Positions 18,502-28,784 of a stretch of 64,000 nucleotides of DNA are shown one piece after another (the first letter of the stretch is position 1; each line of letters begins with the position of its first letter). A model generated the notes under the pieces. It did not search any database. It was not told the origin of the DNA and worked only from the letters and a program-made list of their open reading frames with translations. This DNA comes from Pseudo-nitzschia pungens (lineage: Eukaryota > Bacillariophyta > Bacillariophyceae > Bacillariales > Bacillariaceae), in the NCBI GenBank assembly GCA_037355855.1, contig CM074760.1:2720501-2784500 (forward strand). The letters are read 5' to 3'. The translations under genes and the position numbers were made by a program.

Positions 18502-20223
18502 TTATTGCATAGCAGCTGCGTCCATTGACCCTTCCAGAACTCTGCTCACTCTCGATCCGCTGGCACGGCTCATCGGCACAATTGGGTCCTCGAGAACTGC
18601 CGTCCCTCCGGCAGAGGTAGGACCATTTACCTTTCGACCCATAGGAACAGCTATTGTGGATGCCATGGAGGAAGCTCGATCCCAACCAGAGCCCCAATAA
18701 CTGTTCCCCAGTCGTACCAAGGAGGTCCGTACTCCCTGCGAGGATTCAATGTCAATGGTATCACGAAGAGCGCCCGCAGGATCGGCAGCAACCGTAGCAC
18801 CGGATATTTGTTGTTCTTGCTGTTGCTGCGTCAGTGCCTGTTGCAATGCTCTTTCTTCTTCCTCGTCCATGGCATCCACCACCGTTCGCCTATCGTCCAC
18901 CACAACCTGTGTGGATGGGGGTCGTGGATAAAAGGAAGGAATGTACATGAATTCTTCGGGGATTGTATCGTCGTCCTCTCCATTTTTTTCGGCTCCATTC
19001 CCTCCCTTATTTTCTCGACTCGGTGGACCTGTTTCTGTATTCGTTTTGGCACCTCCATTTTGGTTGTCACCCTTCGGAATTCCGTCACCAAATTTCACCT
19101 TCTTGTTTGCAGATTCCATGTCGACGTCACCGTCTTGATCCTTTGCAAAAGCAGAAGTCTCCTGCTGGCCAATTGTAGTCGAGTTGTCCAGCTTTCGTTT
19201 GTTTTTTCCAACCAAGCTCCCCCAGGAAGAACCATTGACTGCTGCCATGTCGATAGATGTTTCCTCTTGTGACGGCACAAAGACATCGTCCGGCAGATCT
19301 TCCAATTCATCGAGTGCTTCCTGTTCGTCTTCGGCGGCCTCCTCGGCGTCGATATCGACTTTGCGGAATGGGCCTGCGGCTTTTCCAGACGACAAACCTC
19401 CCGTTAGCTTTGCCGGAAGAGCGTGTGGGTTGGCGCAACTCGCAGAGGCTCGAGGAAACAATGGTACGCCATCGGGATAGGGTGCATCCCATCCCCGTCT
19501 TTTTCTTCGGCGTCCTCCTCCAAGGGCACTCATATCCCCAACTCCCCCGTGTTGATCGCCGGCATCGCCGTTCTCGATAGAGGAAGGAAAGACCTTCCCT
19601 CCCGCTGGGCCACCCGAGGAACCCTCGCCGTTCGCAGTATCGGCGGCGGCATTCGCGGCAGCTATCGACTGTTCCATCAAATAGTCTTCCTCGTCTTTTT
19701 CTTCCAGCCACTTTGGTCCAAACACAAATGCAGCCAGTCCCTTCCAGCCGGTAGAGGCATGGGAAGCAGAGGAGGACCTGTTGTTCGGCTGGGTCGCACC
19801 ACCGTTGACGGAAGTCGAATTGGACGCCGAGAGACCGCCTTTGCCGTTGCCGTTGCCGTTAGCGATCCCGTTCTGGGATGTTTTTTCGGATATCGCAGCA
19901 TCGGAAGAACCCTGGATGATTTCTTCGTCCTCCTCCTCGGGCTCTTGCAGATGCAGGCGTCCCACGGCGGGAGACGTAACCAATTGGCAGGCTTGAAAGG
20001 CATCGAACACGTTCACGTGCGCCGATGTCCGACGGGAAGATTCCGCGAGATGGGACATGGCTTGTCCCGTCCTCGTCAAGTATTGAAGCAACACATCGGC
20101 CATGACGTCTAGGGCTTGTTCGGTCATGCTATCGATGCCCAGATGCAATGCTGCTCGTCCAACAGCCCGCCGGGCAACCTCGAAGGAGTACACCGAGTCG
20201 TTTACAACCGTCGCGTCCGCCAT
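18502..20223 (-). CDS. TFIID subunit, TAF8/TAF3-like histone-fold protein
   Basis: Protein of 573 residues starting MADATVVNDSVYSFEVARRA. The first 80 residues form a bromodomain-associated (Bromo_TP) histone fold: RRAVGRAALHLGIDSMTEQA, then LDVMADVLLQYLTRTGQAMS, then VNVFDAFQACQLV. This is the arrangement of TAF8 and TAF3, which pair with TAF10 in TFIID. The rest is mostly disordered, Ser/Gly/Asp-rich. It includes a conserved-looking WKGLAAFVFGPKWLEEKDEE segment and a Pro-rich EEFMYIPSFYPRPPSTQV stretch, reminiscent of the TAF8 C-terminal Pro motif. The ATG at 20223 is preferred over a non-ATG extension to 20355 because the histone fold begins at once. The gene probably acts in Pol II preinitiation complex assembly in the nucleus. 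Confidence 0.8.
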   Translation of the reverse strand: MADATVVNDSVYSFEVARRAVGRAALHLGIDSMTEQALDVMADVLLQYLTRTGQAMSHLAESSRRTSAHVNVFDAFQACQLVTSPAVGRLHLQEPEEEDEEIIQGSSDAAISEKTSQNGIANGNGNGKGGLSASNSTSVNGGATQPNNRSSSASHASTGWKGLAAFVFGPKWLEEKDEEDYLMEQSIAAANAAADTANGEGSSGGPAGGKVFPSSIENGDAGDQHGGVGDMSALGGGRRRKRRGWDAPYPDGVPLFPRASASCANPHALPAKLTGGLSSGKAAGPFRKVDIDAEEAAEDEQEALDELEDLPDDVFVPSQEETSIDMAAVNGSSWGSLVGKNKRKLDNSTTIGQQETSAFAKDQDGDVDMESANKKVKFGDGIPKGDNQNGGAKTNTETGPPSRENKGGNGAEKNGEDDDTIPEEFMYIPSFYPRPPSTQVVVDDRRTVVDAMDEEEERALQQALTQQQQEQQISGATVAADPAGALRDTIDIESSQGVRTSLVRLGNSYWGSGWDRASSMASTIAVPMGRKVNGPTSAGGTAVLEDPIVPMSRASGSRVSRVLEGSMDAAAMQ

Positions 20224-20755
20224 CTTTCTCTTTTGATCTGTTCCGAATTTCTCTGGGTTGGTTTGTATCGTGTGTTTTGGGTCTTTTGCCCAGCCCTCTT
20301 GTGTCTCTGTGAAAGGCAGAAAGCGTTTGCTGTACGGTATGGAATTGTTTTTCAATTTATGGAATTCCTCTCATCAAGAAGAGAAATGAATGATGAGCAG
20401 GAATGAATGAATCGCAAGCCGAAGAAAAACTCAAGAGATGGCTAGAATCGTGTCGTCATTATATCATCAAATAAGGCAAGAAAACGGATGTGTACGGTAC
20501 CGTGCTGGGTGGTGATGTTGTCGAGGCCTTCAAGGTTCTGTATGATACCCCGGACAACGACAGAGAGACTCGGTATCGACGATAGCAATGTTGGCGGTCT
20601 ACTCTTACTCCTACCGTACGCAGCAATGCACATCACAGCAAACCAAACCAATTATTTTTTGGCTGAATTAGAATAATTACTGTAGTACGAAGTAACGAAG
20701 TAACGCAGTCCTCCTCTTATGCCTCGGTAGGATCTGCACCGAACCGAAAACGTTG

Positions 20756-21488
20756 CAGGGGTCATAATAAGAAGGGGTGTGCCACGACGTCTGTCCGTCG
20801 TCCGTGTTCGACGTACAAATACTAGTAAAAAAAAAATGGCACTCCATATTCCATGTGTGGTCCAATTTAGAAAAATTTCCCTCAACCTCAATTTTTTTTT
20901 TCCACTTTCACTGCATAATACTAACAAAAACTATTACACTTCAATCTATAACAACTCCATCAAAAATTGTAACAAAACAATATTTGAATATTGTATCTAG
21001 CCCAATTTTTTACAAGGATCATGAATATGTAACTGCTTTTCACTCTAGATGGATGGAAGATAAAGTAATTTATTTGGATGGATGGTCCAAATTTTGGTTC
21101 CAAGTGGAAGCTTTTAATTGAATAAAAATAAAACGGATGACGGACGGACGATCCGATTTTGTACTTTATATTCCAGGTGGAAGGCACAGATCACTGGTAG
21201 TTTGAATCAGCAATATCAGACAGCAGATGGATGTAAACTGAAAAAGGTACTTACTACTTGACTCTCAACTATATACGTGAACTGCATATCAAATTTAAAA
21301 GTTGGAGAGTGATTGGAAGTGTACTTGGTAAGTTGCTTTATCAGGTACACTTTTACTAGTGATATGCAGTAAATTATGAGAAAAAAAAAATTGACTGAGG
21401 GAAATTTTTCTATTTTGGACCACACATGGAATATGAATTGCCGATTTTTAGTGATCGTGGCGTACCCCTTCTTATATTATGACCCCTG
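20756..21488 (+). mobile_element. Non-autonomous hAT-type transposon (MITE), copy 1
   Basis: The 733-bp element starts CAGGGGTCATAATAAG and ends with the complement of CAGGGGTCATAATATAAG. Its imperfect terminal inverted repeats extend roughly 200 bp and share the internal block CATATTCCATGTGTGGTCC and a GAAAAATTTCCCTCA block. A perfect 8-bp target duplication AAACGTTG flanks it (20748-20755 and 21489-21496). CAGGG ends plus 8-bp duplications are the hallmarks of the hAT superfamily. It encodes no transposase; its short open frames are incidental. A second copy of the same length lies inverted at 40905-41637. The translated open frames spanning the two copies are identical, so the insertions are recent. 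Confidence 0.92.
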
Positions 21489-21496
21489 AAACGTTG

Positions 21497-22440
21497 CACG
21501 AAAAATATTTTTTAGCAACTTCGATGTTTGTTTGACGACACACATTTTTTATTTTTACTTGGTACGAACTAACAAAAGGATCAACCAGTGGTAGGAGGTT
21601 TTCAACAATCATTATTTTCTTGGGACGAAAAGCAATCTTTCTCCCCTCTTTCGAGCGGGACGAAAATCAAAGATTACCACCTTTGGTAGATACCGTATGA
21701 ACATACAAGTAGGACAAGTAACCTTATGTCTGAAAAAAAATACCGTAGATGATTTTGATTCGATTGATTCGATTGATTCGATTGATTCGATGATTGATTC
21801 ATTCGATTTTGATTGGGATTTTGATTTTTTGATTTTGATTTTGATTCATTCATTCGGACATTCTTTCATTCGACCCCATGACTGAATCATCAGCATGTGA
21901 CGACATCAGCGTTTTCGCAAAATAACGGTTGGGCGGTTACTTTCATTCGTACCGTACAAATCTGTAATTACTGGTACTGCTTCGAGAACCCAAAATACCC
22001 GAACCGGTTTTCTTGGAAGCTCGTTCCAAGATCAAAACACAGACTGGCGGAAGAAAGAGTGATGTTTCGAATAAGACCGATTTTGAGAAGCAAAAGGTTT
22101 CGACTTTGGACTGCCTTCGAATAAAAGCCAAACTTCCCGGCTTTTCGGCTTTTTGGTAGGGTAGGGTACCTTACCGGTATTACCATATCTCACCGATGGC
22201 TGCGAATGTCACCGATAGCGTTCTGATTACGGTACGAGTAAGGTTATTCGCTTGATAATTACGATCTAACACGCTCTATCAGAGGGCGTAAGGCATCCAC
22301 TGTGCCGTATAACTAATAACTACCGGTGTAGTTTTTGCAACATCGAAGAACAATAATTGAAACGCCGAAAGCAAGGGAGTAATGGCACAGAAGCAACATC
22401 GTTGTCTTTCTGAGCAGTGAAAACAATACTGTCGGCATCC
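21497..22440. other. Intergenic upstream of guanidino kinase
   Basis: No gene is recognised. A GATTGATTC/GATTTT repeat lies at 21748-21862. The frame at 22417 opens with GTG, so the stretch up to 22440 is treated as 5' UTR of the kinase. Confidence 0.5.
21748..21862. repeat. GATTC/GATTTTGATT simple repeat
   Basis: Tandem GATTCGATT units, then GATTTT units, then ATTCATTCATTC. It is purely simple-sequence DNA; the open frame across it is an artefact of the period. Confidence 0.75.
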
Positions 22441-24291
22441 ATGAATCTCGCTGGCAATGCGAACATCGCCAGAACGATGTCCGGTGCCATCGTCGTTGCC
22501 GCTTGCGGAGCAGCGATGGAAGCTTCGTCGTACGTAAATTCTTTGAATTCCAATGAACAAAGCGACGCGGAAGATGGGAAAGCTAACAGAGAAACAACAC
22601 GCCAACAAAACGATGAAAACTGTTTTCTTTTGGATCCGAGTCGACGGGGCTTTTCGTCGTATACCTGGCCGAGATCCGGTTGGCCCTTCCTTCAAAACAA
22701 CAACAATATCATCAACAACAACAACAACAACAACAGCACCAGCAGCAGCAACAACAACAACAACAGCAACAACTATGAATACAACGAATTCATCAACACC
22801 GCGACTTCGGTGTGCGAAGCAAAACGTCGAAAGGATGATCCATCCTATCCAGACTTGTCCAGATTCGGTTCTGCTTCTTATCTTCGTCGGTATCTCACGC
22901 CGAAAGTCTACGCGTCTCTCAAGGACAAGAGAACGAAAAACGGTGTAACTCTCGAAGACATGATTCGATCCGGGGTTTCGTTGCCCTGGGGTGCCAAACC
23001 TCCTCGGGGAACCGGTATCTACGCGGGTGACGAAGAATCCTATCACGTCTTTGCCGAGCTGCTGGTACCGATCATCGAAGACTACCACCGGTACCATTTC
23101 ATCGAGCGAAAGAAGCAGGAATCGACGAGAAGATCCAACAACGGCGAGTCCGGGGATTCGACCACGAGCACCGATCACCCGCTCTCGACGTCGGCTTTTG
23201 TGACCGCAATGTCACCGGCAATGGTCCTGGAAGACGGTCCGATGTACGGACGAAACAGCAAGAAGAGCGGAATGATGTTGCGTCGACAATTCACCAGTCT
23301 CAATCGAAACTCGGTCCTGAAGCAGAAATTGGATCCGACCGGAGATTACATTTTGCAAACGAGAATGCGGGTGGCTCGATCCATCAAGGGATTTCCCTTT
23401 TCTCCGGTGATCAGCCGGGCGCAGCGACGAGAATTAGAAGAATTGTTTCGGCAAATGGTCGAGGAAGATTGGAACAACGATAGCGATGATCACGTCACCG
23501 ATCACATCGACGACAACGACAACGACGACTTGAACCACGACTTGAACGACGACGGCGACGAATTTGGTTTCGGAAAAATTATCAACAATCACGGGGGTCT
23601 TCGCGACGGAAAATATCTCCGTGTAATGGACATGACGAACAAAGAGCACGACGACCTCATCTTTCGTCACATTCTCTTTCACGATCCAGACGAGTACAAT
23701 ATTTCGGCAGGCATTGGCAGAGACTGGCCCGATGCTCGAGGGATCTATCTAAACAGCAGCAGCAATAGCAACAGCTCCGCCGGTTCCGGCAACAATCCCC
23801 ACGAGAATCCCGATCTGATGATTTGGCTCAACAAGGAGGATCACATGCGCGTCATAGCCACCAGCAACGGCGGGGATCTGTTGGCGGTCTTTGGCAGGCT
23901 CTCCAAGGCCCTGACTCAGATCGAACAATCCTTGCACAAACGGGGGCACGCGTTTGCGAAACACCCTCGTTACGGATTCGTCAATACGTCCCCGGAGAAC
24001 CTGGGCACGGCCTTGCGTGCCAGTGTCTACATCAAGCTGTACCGACTGGGGCAACAACCCGGCTTCGAGGAGATGCTGGAAAGACTCCGGCTGGAAACGT
24101 CGAGTCGGTTCGAAAACAACGAGGGGTCGGGTGCTAGGTATACCGGCATATTCGACGTTGCCAATGCCGAACGACTCGGTCAGAGCGAGGTCCAACTCAT
24201 CAACACGATGATCAACGGAGTTGGACGCTTGATCGAGCTGGAAAAAAGACTCGAACAAGGAGAAACAGTGGATCTCGAACAAGTGAGATAA
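22441..24291 (+). CDS. Divergent guanidino (creatine/arginine) kinase-like protein
   Basis: Protein of 616 residues from the ATG at 22441, about 240 longer than usual because of a poly-Asn/Ser N-terminus and inserts. The N-lobe is recognisable (YLTPKVYASLKDKRTKNGV, YAGDEESYHVFAELLVPIIE). The catalytic domain carries the expected Arg motifs: LQTRMRVARSIKGFPFSP, GRDWPDARGIYLN, LNKEDHMRVIATSNGGDL and NLGTALRASVYIKL. Two changes stand out. The signature Cys (CPSN/CPTN in creatine and arginine kinases) is Ser here (TSPENLGT, codon 23989-23991). The RGTxG-type substrate loop near the end is replaced by SSRFENNEGSGARY. An acidic Asp/Asn insert (about 23470-23560) is also present. The end (NAERLGQSEVQLINTMINGV) is more creatine-kinase-like. 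Such enzymes buffer ATP by phosphorylating guanidino compounds; substrate and activity here are uncertain. Location could be mitochondrial, but the leader is not diagnostic. Confidence 0.85.
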   Translation: MNLAGNANIARTMSGAIVVAACGAAMEASSYVNSLNSNEQSDAEDGKANRETTRQQNDENCFLLDPSRRGFSSYTWPRSGWPFLQNNNNIINNNNNNNSTSSSNNNNNSNNYEYNEFINTATSVCEAKRRKDDPSYPDLSRFGSASYLRRYLTPKVYASLKDKRTKNGVTLEDMIRSGVSLPWGAKPPRGTGIYAGDEESYHVFAELLVPIIEDYHRYHFIERKKQESTRRSNNGESGDSTTSTDHPLSTSAFVTAMSPAMVLEDGPMYGRNSKKSGMMLRRQFTSLNRNSVLKQKLDPTGDYILQTRMRVARSIKGFPFSPVISRAQRRELEELFRQMVEEDWNNDSDDHVTDHIDDNDNDDLNHDLNDDGDEFGFGKIINNHGGLRDGKYLRVMDMTNKEHDDLIFRHILFHDPDEYNISAGIGRDWPDARGIYLNSSSNSNSSAGSGNNPHENPDLMIWLNKEDHMRVIATSNGGDLLAVFGRLSKALTQIEQSLHKRGHAFAKHPRYGFVNTSPENLGTALRASVYIKLYRLGQQPGFEEMLERLRLETSSRFENNEGSGARYTGIFDVANAERLGQSEVQLINTMINGVGRLIELEKRLEQGETVDLEQVR

Positions 24292-24629
24292 AATAATGCA
24301 ATGCATATTATTATACAAACCGTGGCGTATCGAGTTGTGCATCGTAATCGAGCAAAACTACCGTTTTGACAATTTTGGATTATTCACACCGGGAATGTTG
24401 GAAATCGTTCCACTGAGATGATGTTCAAACATCGCGTTTCCATTCTAGTATGGTTTTAATAACACTCGTTTTGAGATCGATTCTTTCATAACTGATGTGC
24501 GTAGCACTGTTTATTACAGTAATACTATTGTATGATATTTACTCAAGCAGAATTGAAATTTACCCGTTCTACCACATCGCCCAAGATATTTTTTGTGGTG
24601 TGCTCGATTCGCGGAGCTCGTGCGACTTG
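24292..24629. other. Convergent 3' intergenic region
   Basis: A 338-bp spacer between two convergent genes, which should hold both 3' UTRs. Nothing else is seen. Confidence 0.5.
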
Positions 24630-26519
24630 TCATACTTCGAATCTCGACGCTACGGCATTTTCGATCAACTGCTCGGTGAGGTCATCCATCGCTCGACACC
24701 AATCCAATTGGGTAAAAACAGAGCTCTTTGTGGAGCTAGCAGGCGGTTCCATCAGACCCAGATCAAGCAACTCGCGGTTGATGTCTAAACTTCCGACCAC
24801 GAGATTGTAAGTCAAACGCCCGACGATCCATCGGATACCGCGGACAAATCGCATTGCGTCCAGTTCGGTTCCCGATTCAAAGATAAAACTCGTCGAATTC
24901 TTCAACTGCAGCACCACGCTGCACTCGGGCACGGCGTACGGAAAGTTGTTGAGTTGCAAACGTTCGGCGTGCTCCAGGGAGTGGATGTCGAACATGTCGA
25001 AGCCGTAATTCAGGTCCTTTCTGTGATCCGTCCAGATCAGCCGCGGTGCACAGTATGTCCCATCGAGCAATCGGTACCCTCGTTTCAAGCGAACAAAGAC
25101 GTTTCGGGGATCCGATGCGGAAGTCTCCTGGTGCCAAAGCAACGATTCTCCCTTCGTTGCAAAATCTCGGATGAATGCTTGAATGAAACTAGAATCATTG
25201 GGTGATTCGTGATGGGGATTCGTCAGCGTCTGCCAACTCGGTGACGGCATCCCATAGTGTGCGTGATCCGTGGCATTCGAAAAGCCAGCAGTGCTTATCG
25301 AAGGCGCTCTTTCGGTGGATTTGCTCCTGTGTTTGGGAGAGTTTTGATCGGATGCATCCGTGCGATCATCCCCCGTCGAGAGAAAGGACGCCGTCATTTC
25401 TTCCGGTACAGTGGTATCCACGGAATAGTCGTACGAACGATCCAGCGAAGATTCGCGGTGCGGCGATCGCCCTCCCCTCTTTCCCGATCTCCCACGATGT
25501 TTGTTGTTGTTGCCCCTCCGAGTCCCCGGTGCCCGTGCACTTTCAAAGGTGTCGTCGTCGTCGTCGTCGTCGTCGGAATAATCGTCTTCGGTGTACGATC
25601 CGCTGCCCGAAGACGTCGATCCGTACTCGCTTCCCTCGTATTCGCTTGCCGTGCCTGCGTCTGCGCGATGACATTCTCCACCGGTGCACGAGGTGATGCG
25701 CTTGAAGAGTTTTGTCCTCTCGACGTTGTCCAAGACACATCCAATGATGGCCGAGTTTCTGGCAAAATGGGTACTGGACTCAACCGTGTAGTCGTCGAGT
25801 GCCTGCCTCTCGCGGCGCTTTTTGGCCTTCGCAATCTTCATCTTCCGCTTCCAGTTATCACGCGTTTCTTTCTTGATCTCGTCTTCCGACTTGGTTCTTT
25901 GTTTGCTCGTGGTTCGACTCGGATATTTGACAATAAAATCCTGCGATGTACCATTGTTGCCATTCAAATTGGTCGAGGTTCCCATTCGCAAGCTGCTGTC
26001 CCTCATTCTCGCCATTGGAGACGATGCCATGACATTGCAGGGACTATCTCCCGTTGCCATGGTAGAGGAAATCCCCTTTTTCAACCTTGCCACTGAGTGC
26101 ATTCTCGTCGACTTCATGGATGAAGGATTGGTTGGCCTTGGTGCCTGGTGGTGCTGACGTCGATTGAGATGTTCCTGCTGGCCTGAATTCCCCCCTCCAT
26201 TCGGACCGACAACATCAAATTTTACTGGATATGCTGCTGCTGCATCTTGCTTTGAGAAAGTCGGAGCAGAAGCACTCATCAGTCCCTTCTTTTGGGAAAC
26301 ATAAAATTGATTCGGATTGGCGTCCCCATTTTTCATCTGCTCGTGCAATATTTCGTTTCCTGCTGTCGCAAGACTCTTCTCAAAATGTCGCGCCAAATGT
26401 TCTGCGGACGAATCACCGCCATTGAAAGGCTGGATGGTGTGAGAGAAATCACCAGTGTTTCGATTCAATTCTTCCCTAGAGAAATTTCGACTGAAAATTC
26501 TGGATGTAGCTCCGTCCAT
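24630..26519 (-). CDS. Disordered protein with C-terminal PH-like domain
   Basis: Protein of 629 residues beginning MDGATSRIFSRNFSREELNR. About 400 residues are low complexity: Asn/Gln/Ser-rich, basic KRRERQ-type segments, and an acidic run (DDYSDDDDDDDD near residue 310). The folded part is about 430-600. It starts SSFIQAFIRDFATKGESLLW and continues with VFVRLKRGYRLLDGTYCAPR, FDMFDIHSLEHAERLQLNNF, PECSVVLQLKNSTSFIFESG and ELDAMRFVRGIRWIVGRLTY. The run of predicted beta strands closed by an amphipathic helix is compatible with a pleckstrin-homology-like fold, which would suggest lipid or protein binding at membranes. This is inference from pattern only and no named family is recognised. Convergent with the guanidino kinase. 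Confidence 0.68.
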   Translation of the reverse strand: MDGATSRIFSRNFSREELNRNTGDFSHTIQPFNGGDSSAEHLARHFEKSLATAGNEILHEQMKNGDANPNQFYVSQKKGLMSASAPTFSKQDAAAAYPVKFDVVGPNGGGNSGQQEHLNRRQHHQAPRPTNPSSMKSTRMHSVARLKKGISSTMATGDSPCNVMASSPMARMRDSSLRMGTSTNLNGNNGTSQDFIVKYPSRTTSKQRTKSEDEIKKETRDNWKRKMKIAKAKKRRERQALDDYTVESSTHFARNSAIIGCVLDNVERTKLFKRITSCTGGECHRADAGTASEYEGSEYGSTSSGSGSYTEDDYSDDDDDDDDTFESARAPGTRRGNNNKHRGRSGKRGGRSPHRESSLDRSYDYSVDTTVPEEMTASFLSTGDDRTDASDQNSPKHRSKSTERAPSISTAGFSNATDHAHYGMPSPSWQTLTNPHHESPNDSSFIQAFIRDFATKGESLLWHQETSASDPRNVFVRLKRGYRLLDGTYCAPRLIWTDHRKDLNYGFDMFDIHSLEHAERLQLNNFPYAVPECSVVLQLKNSTSFIFESGTELDAMRFVRGIRWIVGRLTYNLVVGSLDINRELLDLGLMEPPASSTKSSVFTQLDWCRAMDDLTEQLIENAVASRFEV

Positions 26520-28039
26520 CGATGCGAATACTATCCTCGCTCAACAGAAATGGACGCACGTCCTTCTCTGGAAACTCAATAAAAAAGTCCACACTCCCGT
26601 TGATGAATTTATGATCGATCCGTGTAGTGGTACGAAACGAAAAACGACACCGGATAACGAGTTTGTTCGGTAGTGGCAGCTGTGTCTCCTGTGCAAACGA
26701 TGCTCTATCGAGGCTCTCAGCGATCCTGCGGCAGAGTCGTGGTTGAACCGTAGTCTGTGAATTAAGAGAAATCGTCTATCGACAGGACTGAGACTTGCAG
26801 TGAGTAAGGTTAGACCAAGTGTACGTTTGTATTCTACAATTCCACACAAACACATGCAATTGCAATTGTCGTTGGTTCTCGGGCGCTTTTTGGTCGACGA
26901 TTATTACGAAGTATGTTCTTTTTTTAAAAAGCTTTGGGCAGTAATTGGATGTGAATTTTTGTTCACAGGGCAGGAAGACGACTCGTATTGGATTTGTTGC
27001 CCTAAGTACACAAAAACTTTTTGATCGCCCTGCGCGCGAAGGATCACAGTATGGTACGGTATGAGATTTAGCGCACCCTGGACCTTGACTAAGCTTCAAG
27101 ATCGGCCGTCTCAACTTGAATCTTCTATTCGAACTACCGGTAATTACCGGTACATGCACGCTACGTCCGTAACGTTGTCTTTGAACGGAAAGATTACCGG
27201 CAGCAACTAGGATACTAGTAGTAAATGGGATCGTCGTAATCGTACAAGACTCCTGTAGTAAACAGCATTCTCCTATTTATCTCATTAGCGCTGGACCCTC
27301 ACTTAGCAAGAGAAGAATCGCCAACACATGCAAGCCCAAACCATTTTACATTCAGTCTAGTGAATGGTTTGTTATACTTGTAATTCACAAATTTAGTAGA
27401 AGAAAGCTACCAGCAGTATGGACTTCTCTAGTACAAAAACTGGTGAAGTGTACTAGTAGTAGTGAGATGGGGGTGCTTTAATGCTACATGCACCAGCTTA
27501 TTTCCTATAGAGGGAACGGAACACACCACCACTTTTGCTTTTTTACAGAGTGGGTTTTTTTGACCGGGATATCCCCATTGTTCAGAAAAAAAGTAGATAT
27601 TGAAAATGGTTCTTTAATAAACCTTCTTCCATTCAATCTCCCTTTTTAAAATTAAAAAATGTAGAATTTTAAGTGATTCAAGTTGTGAGCACTGACAGGG
27701 TGCTATGTGGTACTAATCATATGTTATGCACCAATGCATGAGTACTTTTGAAGTGTTTGGTTTTTTTAAAGTCTTCGAACACAGGATTCTCAGCCTACAA
27801 AACAGAGCTACTTCCAATACTTATGCAAGTGAATCTGTAATCATTTGCCCGTTGACAATAGGAGAGCATTAACAAAAGGACAGCACGGAGTGCTGGCAAA
27901 TAGTGAGTCTACAGGGGATACTGTTCAAGTGCTATTGCATACACTTAGTTACTACAAGATACTCCCCTAGAGGTACAAAAGGGATCATTGGAAGGGGAGG
28001 GCATGATAGGTGTCTTAATTTTTAGGTGGAAAAGAAAGA

Positions 28040-28530
28040 AGTGGAGGGAGCTGAGTGAAGCTCAGCTTTGGTGTGACAGCTTGCTTCGCTGTCTCATATC
28101 ATAATAATAACACTTAGCACTGTACAGCACTGTACAGGAATGTACAGCTCTGTAGGTTCAATACTGTAGTCTACGGAGTAGCATTCAGAGTTGCTTTAGT
28201 GAGTGGTTTGGTCTTGCGCTAGCGCTAGCACGCTCGCTTAATAGCTGTCTTGGTCAGCTGTCCGATTGTAGTGTGCATTGTACACAATGACCCTACACTG
28301 GCAGTAGCATAGTATGTTAGCATAGTATGTTAGCATAGTATGTTAGCATAGTATGTTAGCATAGTATGTTAGCATAGTATGTTAGCATACCAACTATCAC
28401 GTAGTGTTAGCAACCATAACCTTGTAGCTCCAGTGTGCTAGTGCCAGTGCTATACCCAGGGCCCATGTAACTGGTACCGATCCTACACGAGGACCCTGGT
28501 ATCTTGGAGTTAGCACCCCATAGCACCTTT
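28040..28530 (+). repeat. Dispersed repeat rich in GTAGC/GCTAGC words, copy 1
   Basis: It matches 55500-55930 in opposite orientation over most of its length. Shared anchors in order include CAGCTCTGTAG, GTAGCATAGTAT, GTTAGCAACC.TAACCTT, AACTGGTAC and GGAGTTAGCACCCCATA. The copies are clearly homologous but diverged by many substitutions and indels. It has no coding potential and no clear termini. Confidence 0.7.
28306..28388 (+). repeat. 13-bp tandem repeat (6 full units)
   Basis: Six perfect consecutive copies of AGCATAGTATGTT and a partial seventh. The homologous place in the 55-kb copy of the host repeat has only degenerate units, so the array expanded after the copies separated. Confidence 0.9.
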
Positions 28531-28749
28531 TAATAAGCCTGCTGCTAAGCCTGTTGCTAAGCGTTTAGCACACAGCTCTAGCACTCAGCTTAGCACCTTG
28601 TAGATGATAGTTACTGGATGCTAGCGCATGTAGCCCCAGTACACTTTCCTACACAGGAGCCTTAGCACAGTCCATAGCATCCATCTTGGATATCTTCATA
28701 AATCATCAATTCAAACCTTTAGAGTCTAATCAGCAGCACGAATCCAGCA

Positions 28750-28784
28750 TACTACTACTACTAGTAGTACTACTACTAGTAGAA
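28750..28784. repeat. ACT/AGT palindrome
   Basis: TACTACTACTAGTAGTA-type inverted triplets occur twice in a row and form a nearly perfect self-complementary stretch. Confidence 0.75.

Noticed and set aside
20777..21121. 114-codon frame inside the hAT-type element (also 41272-41616)
   Set aside because: It is conserved only because the two copies are recent. It has no transposase motif, begins without a convincing ATG context and runs through the terminal repeats.
28306..28388. 13-bp array as CRISPR-like repeats
   Set aside because: Units are contiguous without spacers and the genome is eukaryotic; it is a simple tandem repeat.
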